From Onishia taeanensis (GTDB lineage: Bacteria; Pseudomonadota; Gammaproteobacteria; Pseudomonadales; Halomonadaceae), in NCBI RefSeq assembly GCF_003268885.1, contig NZ_QLSX01000008.1, positions 62,001-126,000 on the forward strand: DNA of 64,000 nt, read 5' to 3'. The first letter of the stretch is position 1; each line of letters begins with the position of its first letter. The notes below the pieces were generated by a model. That model made no database searches, was not told the origin of the DNA, and saw only the letters and a list, made by a program, of their open reading frames with translations. Positions 48,094 to 56,824 of the stretch are shown here, piece by piece. A program made the translations under genes and the position numbers.

Positions 48094-48368
48094 GTCATTC
48101 CCTTCAGCGACCGGCCCGCGGTTGCGCAAGCCGTATGAATAGTCCTAGCACAAGCACCAACGGCACACACAGCCAATCTACTGCCTACAGGCCTGTTATC
48201 GCTTCGAACGGCGCCCCCAACTCACTGTCATGCTGCAGTGCCTGACACTATCAGCGAGGTGCACGTTATCTGTTGCCGACCTCTTTCGCCGCCACTGGCC
48301 TTTAAAAAAACCTCGGCAAGCCCCATTTCTTTAGCACGCAAATAGTCATCCACTCTTCATCATTCTGC

Positions 48369-48386
48369 GCATGCCTTCAGGCATGC
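48369..48386. other. inverted repeat upstream of the tautomerase gene
   Basis: GCATGCC-TTCA-GGCATGC, perfect seven-bp arms, 37 bp upstream of the GTG start. It could be an operator or a leader hairpin. The surrounding gap (48094-48422) holds no other supported element. Confidence 0.5.
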
Positions 48387-48422
48387 TGGAATGCCATCAG
48401 GCGACTGCCAGAGGGACTAACC

Positions 48423-48812
48423 GTGCCGCTATTACGTTTCGATGTGGTCAAAGGGCGCGACGAGAAAGCGCTGAGGACCATGCTGGATACCGCCCATGCG
48501 GCCATGCTGGAAGCATTCGAGGTGCCGGCAACGGACCGCTATCAGATCGTGCACCAGCACGAGCCTAACGAACTGATCGTCGAGGACACCGGTCTCGGGT
48601 TCAGCAGAAGCGACAACCTGGTGATGATCAGCATCGTCAGCAAACCTAGAACGCAGCACCAGAAAGAACGACTCTACGCTCTACTCGCCGAACGGCTGGA
48701 ATCCGAGTGCGGTATTTCATCTCAGGACCTGATGGTTTCTATTACCGAGAATGGAGACGCCGACTGGAGCTTTGGCATGGGTGAAGCTCAGTTCCTGACC
48801 GGCAAGCTGTAA
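48423..48812 (+). CDS. tautomerase family protein
   Basis: 129-aa protein of the two-motif 4-oxalocrotonate-tautomerase-like group (Tautomerase_2). It starts GTG-Pro: [13 protein letters not shown], leaving the catalytic amino-terminal proline after Met removal. [15 protein letters not shown] and [10 protein letters not shown] are typical of this subfamily. Substrate unknown; members are often environmental detoxification or promiscuous enzymes. AGAGGGA ribosome site. Single gene. Confidence 0.85.
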   Translation: MPLLRFDVVKGRDEKALRTMLDTAHAAMLEAFEVPATDRYQIVHQHEPNELIVEDTGLGFSRSDNLVMISIVSKPRTQHQKERLYALLAERLESECGISSQDLMVSITENGDADWSFGMGEAQFLTGKL

Positions 48813-49461
48813 CCACGCTCGAATCATCGCCCTCTCGACACGACCTTTCACAATGGAAGACCTGAGGGCGGCGGTGATAGTGAAGACGATCGTGCCGTCG
48901 GGGGCTGGCTCCTTATGGCCACCAGAAAAGGGCTCCGACAGCCTATTCAGGCCATGAGGGCAGACCTGGAGCCAATAGTAGCCAAAGCGCTAAGGGTCAT
49001 GTATCTTCAGCTGAATATCGACAATTTTTGGCCGCTAGGCCACAGGCGAGCAATCAGCGCCGCAACACCTGTCGTCGGTTTCATCACCTCGATGCCCCAT
49101 GGCCCCATGCGCATATCAGAGCTTTCACTGCCCGATGGTCGCAGCAATGCTCACCTACGTCGTTCACCTACGTAGTGGTCATTAAGGGCACTCGATTGAA
49201 GTGACCAAGCCTTGTCCGAGGGAAGCATTGAGACAGGCACACAGGCCAGTGGATTGATGTATTCGCCTGAATGATCGAAGCCACCGACAAGAAAGACTGA
49301 TTGCTTGTCACGTGCCGCTCAACTTCATTAAAGCTGTTCGCCAAGTTACATCTTGCGAGCAACTTTTTTACAGAACCGAGCATTTAAAAAGTTAACGCAT
49401 TGTCACAACTGCCATCATCCGATTAAAGGATGGCAACCATATTATTAGGAACAGCACTATC
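48813..49461. other. 650-bp region without a supported gene
   Basis: A plus-strand frame 48915-49175 (86 codons) and a minus-strand frame 49168-49383 (71 codons) exist but neither has a recognisable domain or a convincing ribosome site. A 13-bp tandem pair TCACCTACGTCGT/TCACCTACGTAGT lies at 49151-49176. Base composition from about 49300 on is less GC-rich than in the neighbours. Confidence 0.5.
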
Positions 49462-49815
49462 ATGATGACTAATCTAAGCGAATTTGAAGAGAGCATGCGT
49501 CGCGAGATTGACGCATTCCAAGACAACAGCGAGAAAGAAAAAGCCAAGCGCCAGGCACAAGCCGCCAACAAGACCCCGGCCCCGGATACCAAGCCACGCA
49601 AGACGCAGCGCCCAACCAAGGAACAGGTTGAATCCTACAAGACGGGCCACTTGGTCAAACTCGCCGTGCGTACTAAGCGCCTCGAACTCGATACCATCTT
49701 CGAACATCGCTCAAGCAGCATTTCTCGCCTGGAAGCGCAGATGGAAGCGGAAGAAGCCGCCAAGAAGGCGGGCTATCCCATCATTGGCCACCTGGTAGAC
49801 ATTGAGCGCCTCTGA
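49462..49815 (+). CDS. hypothetical charged protein, 117 aa
   Basis: Soluble, strongly charged, mostly helical protein. A Lys/Ala/Pro-rich low-complexity region (about 25-52) follows an acidic N-terminal helix, and a Glu-rich helix (about 85-100, RLEAQMEAEEAAKKAG) precedes a conserved-looking tail GYPIIGHLVDIERL. No domain recognised. A TAGGAA ribosome site lies before ATG 49462 (or 49465). It sits in AT-richer DNA between non-coding stretches, compatible with an accessory or orphan gene. Confidence 0.6.
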   Translation: MMTNLSEFEESMRREIDAFQDNSEKEKAKRQAQAANKTPAPDTKPRKTQRPTKEQVESYKTGHLVKLAVRTKRLELDTIFEHRSSSISRLEAQMEAEEAAKKAGYPIIGHLVDIERL

Positions 49816-50358
49816 TAGGCCAATGCTCCAGACGCAGGGCGGGGCGGTGCTCCAGGTTATGTGCAGAAAGTTTTGTTCGAGAAGTTCAGTGTGAGAAGCT
49901 CAGTGCGAAAAGACAGCAACGCTCAACGATTTGATTATCATTAGAGTGCGGCACTAACGTCTAACGTAACTCTTGCAGACCATGCAGTCGTAGGTGCGAT
50001 TAACGACGCACCGTTTTCATCGTTGAGGTTGAACCCCGCATATATGTGCTCTCGATACACTCATGCCAGATGCCCCCGCAAAAGCACTTACATCACCTAA
50101 CCCACTTGACCAAATCACTTGGTCTAAGCGCTTTTCTGAGGCTGGATGCCCACTAGAGCGGAGCGCGCGAGTGGCTGCAGCCATCCGCTGTCGATGGCCA
50201 CATGCACCCGGCAAGCAGTTATGGGAGAATACGCCCCTTTTCAGGGTGCGCTCGTCGCACCGACTCTGACCAAGCCCCTGCCCTTCGGCCCAGGCGAGAC
50301 ACCTGCGAACACGCGGCGTGGCGCCGATCACCGGGCATCACCACGGCACTGCAACGTT
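49816..50358. other. non-coding region upstream of dusA
   Basis: 540 bp. It contains a 14-bp-period array (49851-49920), a CTAACGT tandem pair near 49954-49967, and an inverted repeat GGTGCG/CGCACC (49993-50012) followed by GTTTTC. No gene supported; the dusA frame is open from 50146, but that part lacks similarity to the enzyme. Confidence 0.5.
49851..49920. repeat. degenerate tandem array, five 14-bp units
   Basis: TCCAGGTTATGTGC, AGAAAGTTTTGTTC, GAGAAGTTCAGTGT, GAGAAGCTCAGTGC and GAAAAGACAGCAAC in register. The two middle units differ at two positions; the outer ones are decayed. Confidence 0.75.
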
Positions 50359-51384
50359 ATGACTGACCTGGCCAACGCGACCTCGCCCCCCGCACCTCTG
50401 GATCGCACCTTCTCCGTCGCGCCCATGATGGATTGGACGACTCGCGACTACCGGGCCTTCGCTCGCACGCTGAGCCGTCATGCCCTGCTGTATACCGAGA
50501 TGGTCACCACCGGCGCCATCCTGCACGGCAGCCCGCGCAAGCGCTTTCTGGGCTATGAGGCCGTCGAACATCCGCTGGCGCTGCAGCTGGGCGGCAGCGA
50601 TGCCGGCGAGCTCGCCGAGTGCGCGGCGATCGCCGAGGAATGGGGCTATGACGAGGTTAACCTGAACGTTGGCTGCCCCAGCGACCGGGTGCAGAACAAT
50701 CTCATCGGGGCTTGCCTGATGGGGCATCCAGACAAGGTGGCGTCAGCGGTCAAGGCGATGCAGGCGGCGGTGTCGATCCCGGTGACGGTGAAATGCCGCA
50801 TCGGCATCGACGATCAGGATGAGGACGCGGATCTCGAGCGCTTCATCGACGAGGTCGCCGCCGCCGGCTGCGAGGTGTTCACACTGCATGCCCGCAAGGC
50901 CTGGCTCGAAGGCCTGTCGCCGAAAGAGAACCGCGACGTGCCGCCGCTCAACTACGGCCGCGTACACCGTTTGAAGCAGCAACGTCCCGAGCTTCACATT
51001 GGCATCAACGGCGGCATCAAGACGCTGGATGAGTGCCGAGAACACCTCGAACGGGTCGACAGCGTGATGCTCGGCCGCGAGGCTTACCAGAACCCCTGGC
51101 TGCTGGCCGGTGTCGATGAGGCGATTTACGGCAAGCAGGGGCCGGCCACCAGTCGCCACGATGCGGCCCGGGCCTTCCGCCCCTACATCGCCATGCGGCT
51201 TGCGGAGGGCGCCAAGCTCAACCACATCACCCGCCACCTGTTGGGACTCTTCCAGGGCTGCCCAGGCGGCCGACGCTTCCGCCGTCACCTCTCTGAAAAC
51301 GCCCACCGAGACGGCGCCGGCCTAGAGGTCTTCGACGAAGCGTTGTCACTGGTGTCTGAAGAGCGTCTGGCCCAGCCGGCCTGA
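50359..51384 (+). CDS. dusA: tRNA-dihydrouridine synthase A
   Basis: 341-aa FMN enzyme reducing uridines 20/20a in the tRNA D-loop. N-terminal TIM barrel: SVAPMMDWTTRDYRAFARTL, YTEMVTTGAILHG, LQLGGSDAGELAECA, the catalytic cysteine in NLNVGCPSDRVQ (about C106), VKCRIGIDD, and HARKAWLEGLSPKENRD, which is specific to DusA. C-terminal helical tRNA-binding domain includes HLLGLFQGCPGGRRFRRHL. The ATG at 50359 is chosen by family alignment; ribosome site weak. Confidence 0.94.
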   Translation: MTDLANATSPPAPLDRTFSVAPMMDWTTRDYRAFARTLSRHALLYTEMVTTGAILHGSPRKRFLGYEAVEHPLALQLGGSDAGELAECAAIAEEWGYDEVNLNVGCPSDRVQNNLIGACLMGHPDKVASAVKAMQAAVSIPVTVKCRIGIDDQDEDADLERFIDEVAAAGCEVFTLHARKAWLEGLSPKENRDVPPLNYGRVHRLKQQRPELHIGINGGIKTLDECREHLERVDSVMLGREAYQNPWLLAGVDEAIYGKQGPATSRHDAARAFRPYIAMRLAEGAKLNHITRHLLGLFQGCPGGRRFRRHLSENAHRDGAGLEVFDEALSLVSEERLAQPA

Positions 51385-51400
51385 GGGGCTAAAAAGCCCC
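51385..51400 (+). terminator. short hairpin after dusA
   Basis: GGGGCT / AGCCCC with AAAA loop directly after the stop codon. No T-run; weak terminator at best. Confidence 0.4.
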
Positions 51401-51405
51401 GAGGG

Positions 51406-51488
51406 CTATGTCATCAAGGGACTATAATAATAAGAAGAACCTATGACATGAAGAGGTTATGATACAAATAGCCTATGACATGCCTTCC
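51406..51488. repeat. degenerate tandem array, period about 16 bp
   Basis: CTATGTCATCAAGGGA, CTATAATAATAAGAAGAAC (19 bp), CTATGACATGAAGAGG, TTATGATACAAATAGC and CTATGACATGCCTTCC. The last unit overlaps the final codons and stop of the leftward aspartoacylase-family gene. Confidence 0.8.
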
Positions 51489-52504
51489 GGGGCCGGATCG
51501 TAATCCGACTGGAAGGTCTCGACGGCGTTTTCGGCTTCCTCGATGGCATCAAAGCGCGCCACGTGAAAAAGCGCCTCGCCCTCATTGGCGAGCGGCAGGT
51601 TACCCATGCCGATGACGATACCATCGGCCGGCGCCAGCACATCTTCTTCCGAGTTGCCGAACGGATCGGCAACCTTGCCCAGCACCTCCCCCTTGGCGAC
51701 TCGAGTACCAAGGCGCACCTTGGGCCTCAAGATGCCGTCGATCGGCGCCCGCGCCCAGCTCGAGCCATTGGCGACCTCCGCCTGGCGAGGCGTGGCGCGG
51801 CGACGGTCATTGGCCAGCATACCGATCGCGCGCATCACCCGGCGCACGCCACGCACGCCGGGCGCGATCGCCCACTCATCGAAGCGCAGCGCCTCGCCCG
51901 CCTCGTAGGTCAGCACCGGCATACCGCGGGACTGCGCATAGTGGCGCAGGCTTCCCTCGCGCAACTCGGCATTGAGAATCACCGGCACGCCGAAGGCCAT
52001 GGCGATGGCCTCGGTTTCGCTATCCGGTGTCAGCTGAGCGCGGATCTGCGGCAGGTTGGTGCGATGAATGGCACCGGTGTGCAGGTCGATGATATGGGTG
52101 GCCTGATCGACGATCTCTTCGCGGAACAGCGCCGCCACTCGCGAGCCCAAAGAGCCGGACTCGCTGCCAGGGAAACAGCGGTTGAGGTCGCGACGGTCGG
52201 GCAGATAGCGGCTGTGCTGCACGAAGCCGAATACGTTGACGATGGGCACTGCGATCAGCGTGCCACGCAGCCCCTGCAGGCCCTTCGAGCGCAGTAGCCG
52301 GCGCACGATCTCGACGCCGTTGATCTCGTCGCCGTGGATGGCGCCACAGACCAGCAGTGTGGGGCCGGGCTGGCGGCCGTGCACCACCTCGACGGGGATA
52401 TGCAGCGGCGCATGGGTGTAGAGCTTGGCCACCGGCACATCGATCTGCGCGCGGGCGCCGGGGGCCACTCTGACACCGGCGAGTTCAAAGGGGGCACGAG
52501 CCAT
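51473..52504 (-). CDS. succinylglutamate desuccinylase/aspartoacylase family protein
   Basis: 343-aa zinc-dependent amidohydrolase-like protein of the AstE/AspA family (M14-like). Zinc ligands in GAIHGDEINGVEI (His and Glu) and IDLHTGAIHR (His). The C-terminal 100 residues form a small beta domain (DGILRPKVRLGTRVAKGEVLGKV). Deacylation of an N-acyl amino acid or an osmolyte derivative is likely; the substrate is not decided and the lack of ast or ectoine genes nearby gives no help. The ATG at 52504 has AAGGAAG upstream. Confidence 0.85.
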   Translation of the reverse strand: MARAPFELAGVRVAPGARAQIDVPVAKLYTHAPLHIPVEVVHGRQPGPTLLVCGAIHGDEINGVEIVRRLLRSKGLQGLRGTLIAVPIVNVFGFVQHSRYLPDRRDLNRCFPGSESGSLGSRVAALFREEIVDQATHIIDLHTGAIHRTNLPQIRAQLTPDSETEAIAMAFGVPVILNAELREGSLRHYAQSRGMPVLTYEAGEALRFDEWAIAPGVRGVRRVMRAIGMLANDRRRATPRQAEVANGSSWARAPIDGILRPKVRLGTRVAKGEVLGKVADPFGNSEEDVLAPADGIVIGMGNLPLANEGEALFHVARFDAIEEAENAVETFQSDYDPAPEGMS

Positions 52505-52521
52505 GAGCAAAGCTTCCTTGT

Positions 52522-52539
52522 GGCAATCGAGGCAATCGA
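52522..52539. repeat. 9-bp tandem pair
   Basis: GGCAATCGA twice in a row, in the leader of the aspartoacylase-family gene. Confidence 0.8.
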
Positions 52540-52696
52540 GCGAGAACCGTGTGGAGAGTAAGAGTCCAGCGCATCATGCGAACGCGGCCCTGGTCGGGTT
52601 CAGCTTTGAAAACAGTGTTTTCTGATGAATGACGTTATACGCCTTCATGACCCTTCTGACGAGCCTGCCGCCGCTTGGCTAAGACGATAGATGCAT

Positions 52697-52736
52697 ACAT
52701 GCATGCATGTAAGTGGGCGCTTATTGCGCTAGAATA
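52697..52736 (+). promoter_or_regulatory. acrR promoter with AcrR-type operator
   Basis: The 16-bp perfect palindrome TACATGCATGCATGTA (52697-52712) overlaps the expected -35 of a promoter whose -10 is TAGAAT (52731-52736). It resembles the E. coli AcrR box (TACATACAT...ATGTATGTA). Confidence 0.75.
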
Positions 52737-52774
52737 GCCCTACATTTACCGTGATAATCAACGCTGTCTTCCTT

Positions 52775-53431
52775 ATGGCCCGAAAGACCAAAGCCGACGC
52801 CGAAGCGACCCGCGAGGCACTGCTGGATGCCGCCGAAGATGTCTTCTTCGATAAAGGCGTTGCCCGAACCACCCTCGAGCAGATCGCTCGCCACGCGGGC
52901 ATGACCCGCGGCGCCGTCTATTGGCATTTCAAGAATAAGGCGGATCTTTTTCACGCCATGAGTGACCGGGTGCATCTGCCCTTCGAGGAGCTGACTCGCG
53001 AACTCGAGTCACCGCAGCAAGGACGTACGCCGCTTGATACCATTCGCCTGACGCTGCGGCACGCCTTCATTCGCATTGAACAGCCCCGCCATCGTCGGGT
53101 GCTGTCGATCATCCTGCATCGCTGCGAATTCTTCAGCGACATCAACCCGCTGCAGATGCAGCATAAGATGGCTGAGGACTGCTATTGCTCGATGCTGCGC
53201 CATTTCGAAATGGCCGAGCAGTCCGGCCAACTGGCCCCCCATATCAATGCCGTCCACGCCGCCCAGCTGATGGAGTACACCATCGGCGGAATGATTCAGG
53301 ACTGGCTGCGCACGCCCGAGGAATATTCGCTGGCCGAGCGGGGTCGGGTCATTATCGACAGCCTGTTTGATCTGCTGTCGCGTAACGCCCCAGGCGACGC
53401 GTCCACGGCACCGGGTGCGCTCCCTTCCTGA
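52775..53431 (+). CDS. acrR: TetR/AcrR-family repressor of the RND pump
   Basis: 218-aa TetR-family repressor of AcrR/TtgR type. Starts MARKTKADAEATREALLDAA; the helix-turn-helix is TTLEQIARHAGMTRGAVYWHFKNK (residues about 32-55, read in two parts). The C-terminal ligand-binding domain (about 60-210) is typical in length. Divergently arranged to the pump operon end: convergent with acrB. Palindromes like the one in its own promoter lie before acrA and tolC. Ligands are probably pump substrates. Confidence 0.88.
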   Translation: MARKTKADAEATREALLDAAEDVFFDKGVARTTLEQIARHAGMTRGAVYWHFKNKADLFHAMSDRVHLPFEELTRELESPQQGRTPLDTIRLTLRHAFIRIEQPRHRRVLSIILHRCEFFSDINPLQMQHKMAEDCYCSMLRHFEMAEQSGQLAPHINAVHAAQLMEYTIGGMIQDWLRTPEEYSLAERGRVIIDSLFDLLSRNAPGDASTAPGALPS

Positions 53432-53587
53432 GCCGGTCGTAGCTAAGCTTGTCGTCACTTACCGCCTTCCTGCGCGCAATGACGTGTGCGCTCACACCGC
53501 TTGTCACTGATTGACCGTAGCCGCGACTGTCGGCCGTGATCCGCAAGGGCAGGCAGCCATTCCTGACTCGCCAGGTTAGCCGTCACA

Positions 53588-53622
53588 CAAAAAAGGCCGC
53601 TTCCCCGAGGGGAAGCGGCCTT
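53588..53622 (-). terminator. terminator of acrAB
   Basis: Minus strand: 14-bp stem AAGGCCGCTTCCCC / GGGGAAGCGGCCTT (53593-53622) followed by TTTTTTGTG. It may also serve acrR from the other side. Confidence 0.92.
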
Positions 53623-53644
53623 GTCGTGACGTGATGCGACGCGG

Positions 53645-56600
53645 TCAGTCGTGCGACTGCTCTAGCGACGCCTCGTCATGGTGCTTGCCACGCTTGTCGG
53701 CCAGCCACTGCTGGATGTTGGCGATCATCGCATAGTAGGTTGGCACGAACAGGCTCGCCAACACGGCCACCGAGGCCATGCCCACCGCGACGGTGGTCCC
53801 GATGTGATGGCTGCTGGTGTCACTGGCACCGGTAGCGGTGGCCAGCGGCAAGGTGCCGAAGATGAAGGCCAGCGAGGTCATCACGATTGGCCGGAAACGC
53901 AGCTCGGACGCGATCATCGCCGCCTCCCGGATCGACTTGCCGTGCTCCTTGCGCTGCAGTTCGGCGAATTCGACGATCATGATGGCGTTCTTGGCGGCAA
54001 GGCCGACCACTACCAGCATGCCGATCTCGACATAAATGCTGATATCCAGCCCGCGCAGCACGATACCGCCGATGGCGCCCAGGAAGGCAAAGGGCACCGC
54101 TGTAATCACCGCCAGCGGCAGGGACCAGCTTTCGTACTGGGCCGCCAGGATCAGCAGAATCATGATGATACCGAACACGACAGCGAGGGTAGCCGCGCTG
54201 CCGGCGTTGGTTTCCTGATAGGCCGTACCGGTCCAGCCCATGCCCCAACCGTCGCCGAGGGTGTCCTGAACCACCTCCTGCATGGCCTGGACCGCCTGAC
54301 CGGAGCTATAGCCCGTTGCCGGACCGCCCTGGAACTGCGCCGCTGGATAGACGTTGAAGCGGGTCATCACCGAGGCCGTCGACTGACGCTCCAGGGTCAC
54401 GAACGCGGAAAGCGGAATACGCTTGCCATCACCGCCACGCACGAAGATCTGATCCAAAGCGTCCGGCGTCTGACGGAATTCCGATTCGTTCTGCATGTAG
54501 ACCTGGAAGTTGCGGCTACGATACGAGAAGTAGTTCACGAAGCCACTGCCCAGCGTATTCGACAGGGTGGTGTAGAGATCATCCAACGACACGCCATAGC
54601 TCAGCGCCTTCTCACGATCGATATCGGCGCGATAGGACGGCACATTGGCGTTGTAGGTGGTGAACACCCGGTTGAGTTCGGGGCGTTGATTGGCCGCCTG
54701 CATCACCTTCATCGAGGCCTGGTAGAGCTCGTTGGCATCCGCGCCATCATAGGACTGCAGATAGCCGGTAAAGCCGCCGGTGGTCGACAGCCCGATGATC
54801 GGCGGCAGGTTGAAGGCCATGGTCTTGCCGCCATCGATACTGCCGCCGAACTTCATGATCTGCCCGATCAACTGCGTGGCACTGATGTCGCGCTCGGCCC
54901 AGGGCTCCATGGCGATGAACATGATACCGCGGGCGCTGTTGACGGCGCTGGACAGCATGTCGTAACCCGCCACCGCGGCCACGTAACGCACCGCGGGCAC
55001 CGCTTCGATCTTATCGCTGAGCTCGGCCATGTAGTCTTGGGTCCGCTGAAGCGAGGCAGCCTCAGGCAGCGACACGCTGGCCAGCACCATGCCCTGGTCG
55101 GTCTCCGGTACCAGCGAGGTCGGAGTCCGCTCATAAAGGGCGTAGGAACCCACGCAGGTAGCGACCCCTAGCGCCAGCGCCAACACCCAGCGCTTGATCA
55201 GCAAGTCCACCAGCCAAAGGTAAGCCCGGGTAACAGCGGCGAAGGTGCGATCGAAAGCCCGCAGCGGTGCGGTCAGGCCTCTGACGAGCTTGGAGCGCGG
55301 ATGACGAGACTTGTGGCGCACGAAGATCGCGCACATCGCCGGGGTGAATGTCAGCGCCACCACCGCCGAGATCGCCACCGACACCGCGATGGTCAAGGCG
55401 AACTGCTGATAGATCTGCCCGGTGAAGCCACCGAGGAAGGCAACCGGCACGAATACCGCCGCCATGATCAGCGAGGTGGCGATAACCGGGCCACCGACCT
55501 CCTTCATCGCCCGACTTGATGCGGCCAGGATCTTGATGTTGGGATCTTCTTCGAGAATACGCTCGACGTTCTCCACCACCAGGATGGCATCATCGACCAC
55601 GATGCCTATCGCCAGTACCAGCGCGAACAGCGATAGCAGGTTGATCGAGAAGCCAAACAGGTAAAGCCCAGCAAAGGTGCCCACCACCGAGACCGGTACT
55701 ACCGACAGGGCGATGGCGGTGGTCCGCCAGTTCTGCAGGAAAATCAGCACGATCGCCGCGACGATCAGGAACGCCTCGATGAAGGTGTGCTCCACGGTGG
55801 TCACCGAGGCATCGATGAACAGCGTGGTGTCGTAGGGCACTTCATAGTCGAGCCCCGGCGGGAAGCGCTCCTTGAGACGGTCCATGGTGGCGACCACATG
55901 CTTGGCCGTTTCCAGGGCATTGGCGCCGGGCTGCTGGTTGATCATGATCGGCGTCATGGTGCCGCCGTTCAGACGCGCATCAATATTGTAGGAGGATGCC
56001 CCCAGTTCGATGCGCGCGACGTCATCCAGGCGCAGCGCCGAGCCGTCCGGATTGGTACGCAGGATGATGTCGCGAAACTGATCGGCGTTGCTCATACGGC
56101 CGGGGGCGGTAATGGTATAGCTATAGGCCCGTGACTCGCCCTGCGGCGTCTTGGCCAGGCCCCCTGCCGCTACCTCGGTATTCTGCGAACTGACCGCATC
56201 GGCCACCTCGGCCGGGGTCATGTCGTACTCGGCCAGCTTGTCCGGGTTGAGCCAGATGCGCATCGCGAACTCGCCACCCCCCAGCACCTCGGCGCTGCCC
56301 ACGCCAGGCACCTGGCGCAGCTCGTCGAGGAGGTTGAGGGTCGCGTAGTTCTGCATGTAGATCTTGCCGTAGTCGTTCTGCGGCGAGGTCAGGCCCAGCA
56401 CCATCAGGATGCTGCTGGAGCTAAGTTCGACCGTCACCCCTTGCGCCTGTACCGACTCGGGCAGCTGCGACAACGTCTGCTGAACGCGGTTGTTGACGTT
56501 GATGGTGTTGGTATCGCCGTCCGAGCCGATGGCAAAGGCGATGCTCATGGAGAGCGAGCCGTTATCGGCAGTGGTCGAGTTCATGTAGAGCATGTCCTCG

Positions 56601-56821
56601 ACGCCATTGATCGCCTCGGCAAGCGGGGCGGCCACGGTCTGCGATACCGTGTCGGCATCGGCGCCCGGGTAGGTGGCCTTGACCGAGACCGTCGGCGGCA
56701 CCACGCTCGGATACTGCTCGATGGGCAGCACACGAAGCGCCATGATGCCCACCAGGGCAATGATCACCGAGAGCACGGTGGCAAACACCGGCCGCCGGAT
56801 GAAGAAATCGGAAAACGTCAT
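53645..56821 (-). CDS. acrB: RND efflux transporter, AcrB/MexB type
   Basis: 1058-aa inner-membrane proton-drug antiporter. Starts FSDFFIRRPVFATVLSVIIA, with 12 spans and two large periplasmic loops. The proton-relay aspartates are D410 and D411 (GIVVDDAILVVENVERI) and the lysine is K944 (GLAAKNAIMIVEFA), all present. Porter and docking-domain words such as YDTTLFIDASVTTVEHTF and GDGWGMGWTG are as in AcrB/MexB/TtgB. It forms a trimer in the tripartite pump with the AcrA-like adaptor encoded 3 bp upstream and a TolC-type channel. Substrates are likely hydrophobic drugs and solvents. Confidence 0.95.
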   Translation of the reverse strand: MTFSDFFIRRPVFATVLSVIIALVGIMALRVLPIEQYPSVVPPTVSVKATYPGADADTVSQTVAAPLAEAINGVEDMLYMNSTTADNGSLSMSIAFAIGSDGDTNTINVNNRVQQTLSQLPESVQAQGVTVELSSSSILMVLGLTSPQNDYGKIYMQNYATLNLLDELRQVPGVGSAEVLGGGEFAMRIWLNPDKLAEYDMTPAEVADAVSSQNTEVAAGGLAKTPQGESRAYSYTITAPGRMSNADQFRDIILRTNPDGSALRLDDVARIELGASSYNIDARLNGGTMTPIMINQQPGANALETAKHVVATMDRLKERFPPGLDYEVPYDTTLFIDASVTTVEHTFIEAFLIVAAIVLIFLQNWRTTAIALSVVPVSVVGTFAGLYLFGFSINLLSLFALVLAIGIVVDDAILVVENVERILEEDPNIKILAASSRAMKEVGGPVIATSLIMAAVFVPVAFLGGFTGQIYQQFALTIAVSVAISAVVALTFTPAMCAIFVRHKSRHPRSKLVRGLTAPLRAFDRTFAAVTRAYLWLVDLLIKRWVLALALGVATCVGSYALYERTPTSLVPETDQGMVLASVSLPEAASLQRTQDYMAELSDKIEAVPAVRYVAAVAGYDMLSSAVNSARGIMFIAMEPWAERDISATQLIGQIMKFGGSIDGGKTMAFNLPPIIGLSTTGGFTGYLQSYDGADANELYQASMKVMQAANQRPELNRVFTTYNANVPSYRADIDREKALSYGVSLDDLYTTLSNTLGSGFVNYFSYRSRNFQVYMQNESEFRQTPDALDQIFVRGGDGKRIPLSAFVTLERQSTASVMTRFNVYPAAQFQGGPATGYSSGQAVQAMQEVVQDTLGDGWGMGWTGTAYQETNAGSAATLAVVFGIIMILLILAAQYESWSLPLAVITAVPFAFLGAIGGIVLRGLDISIYVEIGMLVVVGLAAKNAIMIVEFAELQRKEHGKSIREAAMIASELRFRPIVMTSLAFIFGTLPLATATGASDTSSHHIGTTVAVGMASVAVLASLFVPTYYAMIANIQQWLADKRGKHHDEASLEQSHD

Positions 56822-56824
56822 GGA

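Noticed and set aside
48915-49175. 86-codon plus-strand frame
   Set aside because: No domain, no strong ribosome site, and flanked by non-coding sequence; left as unsupported.
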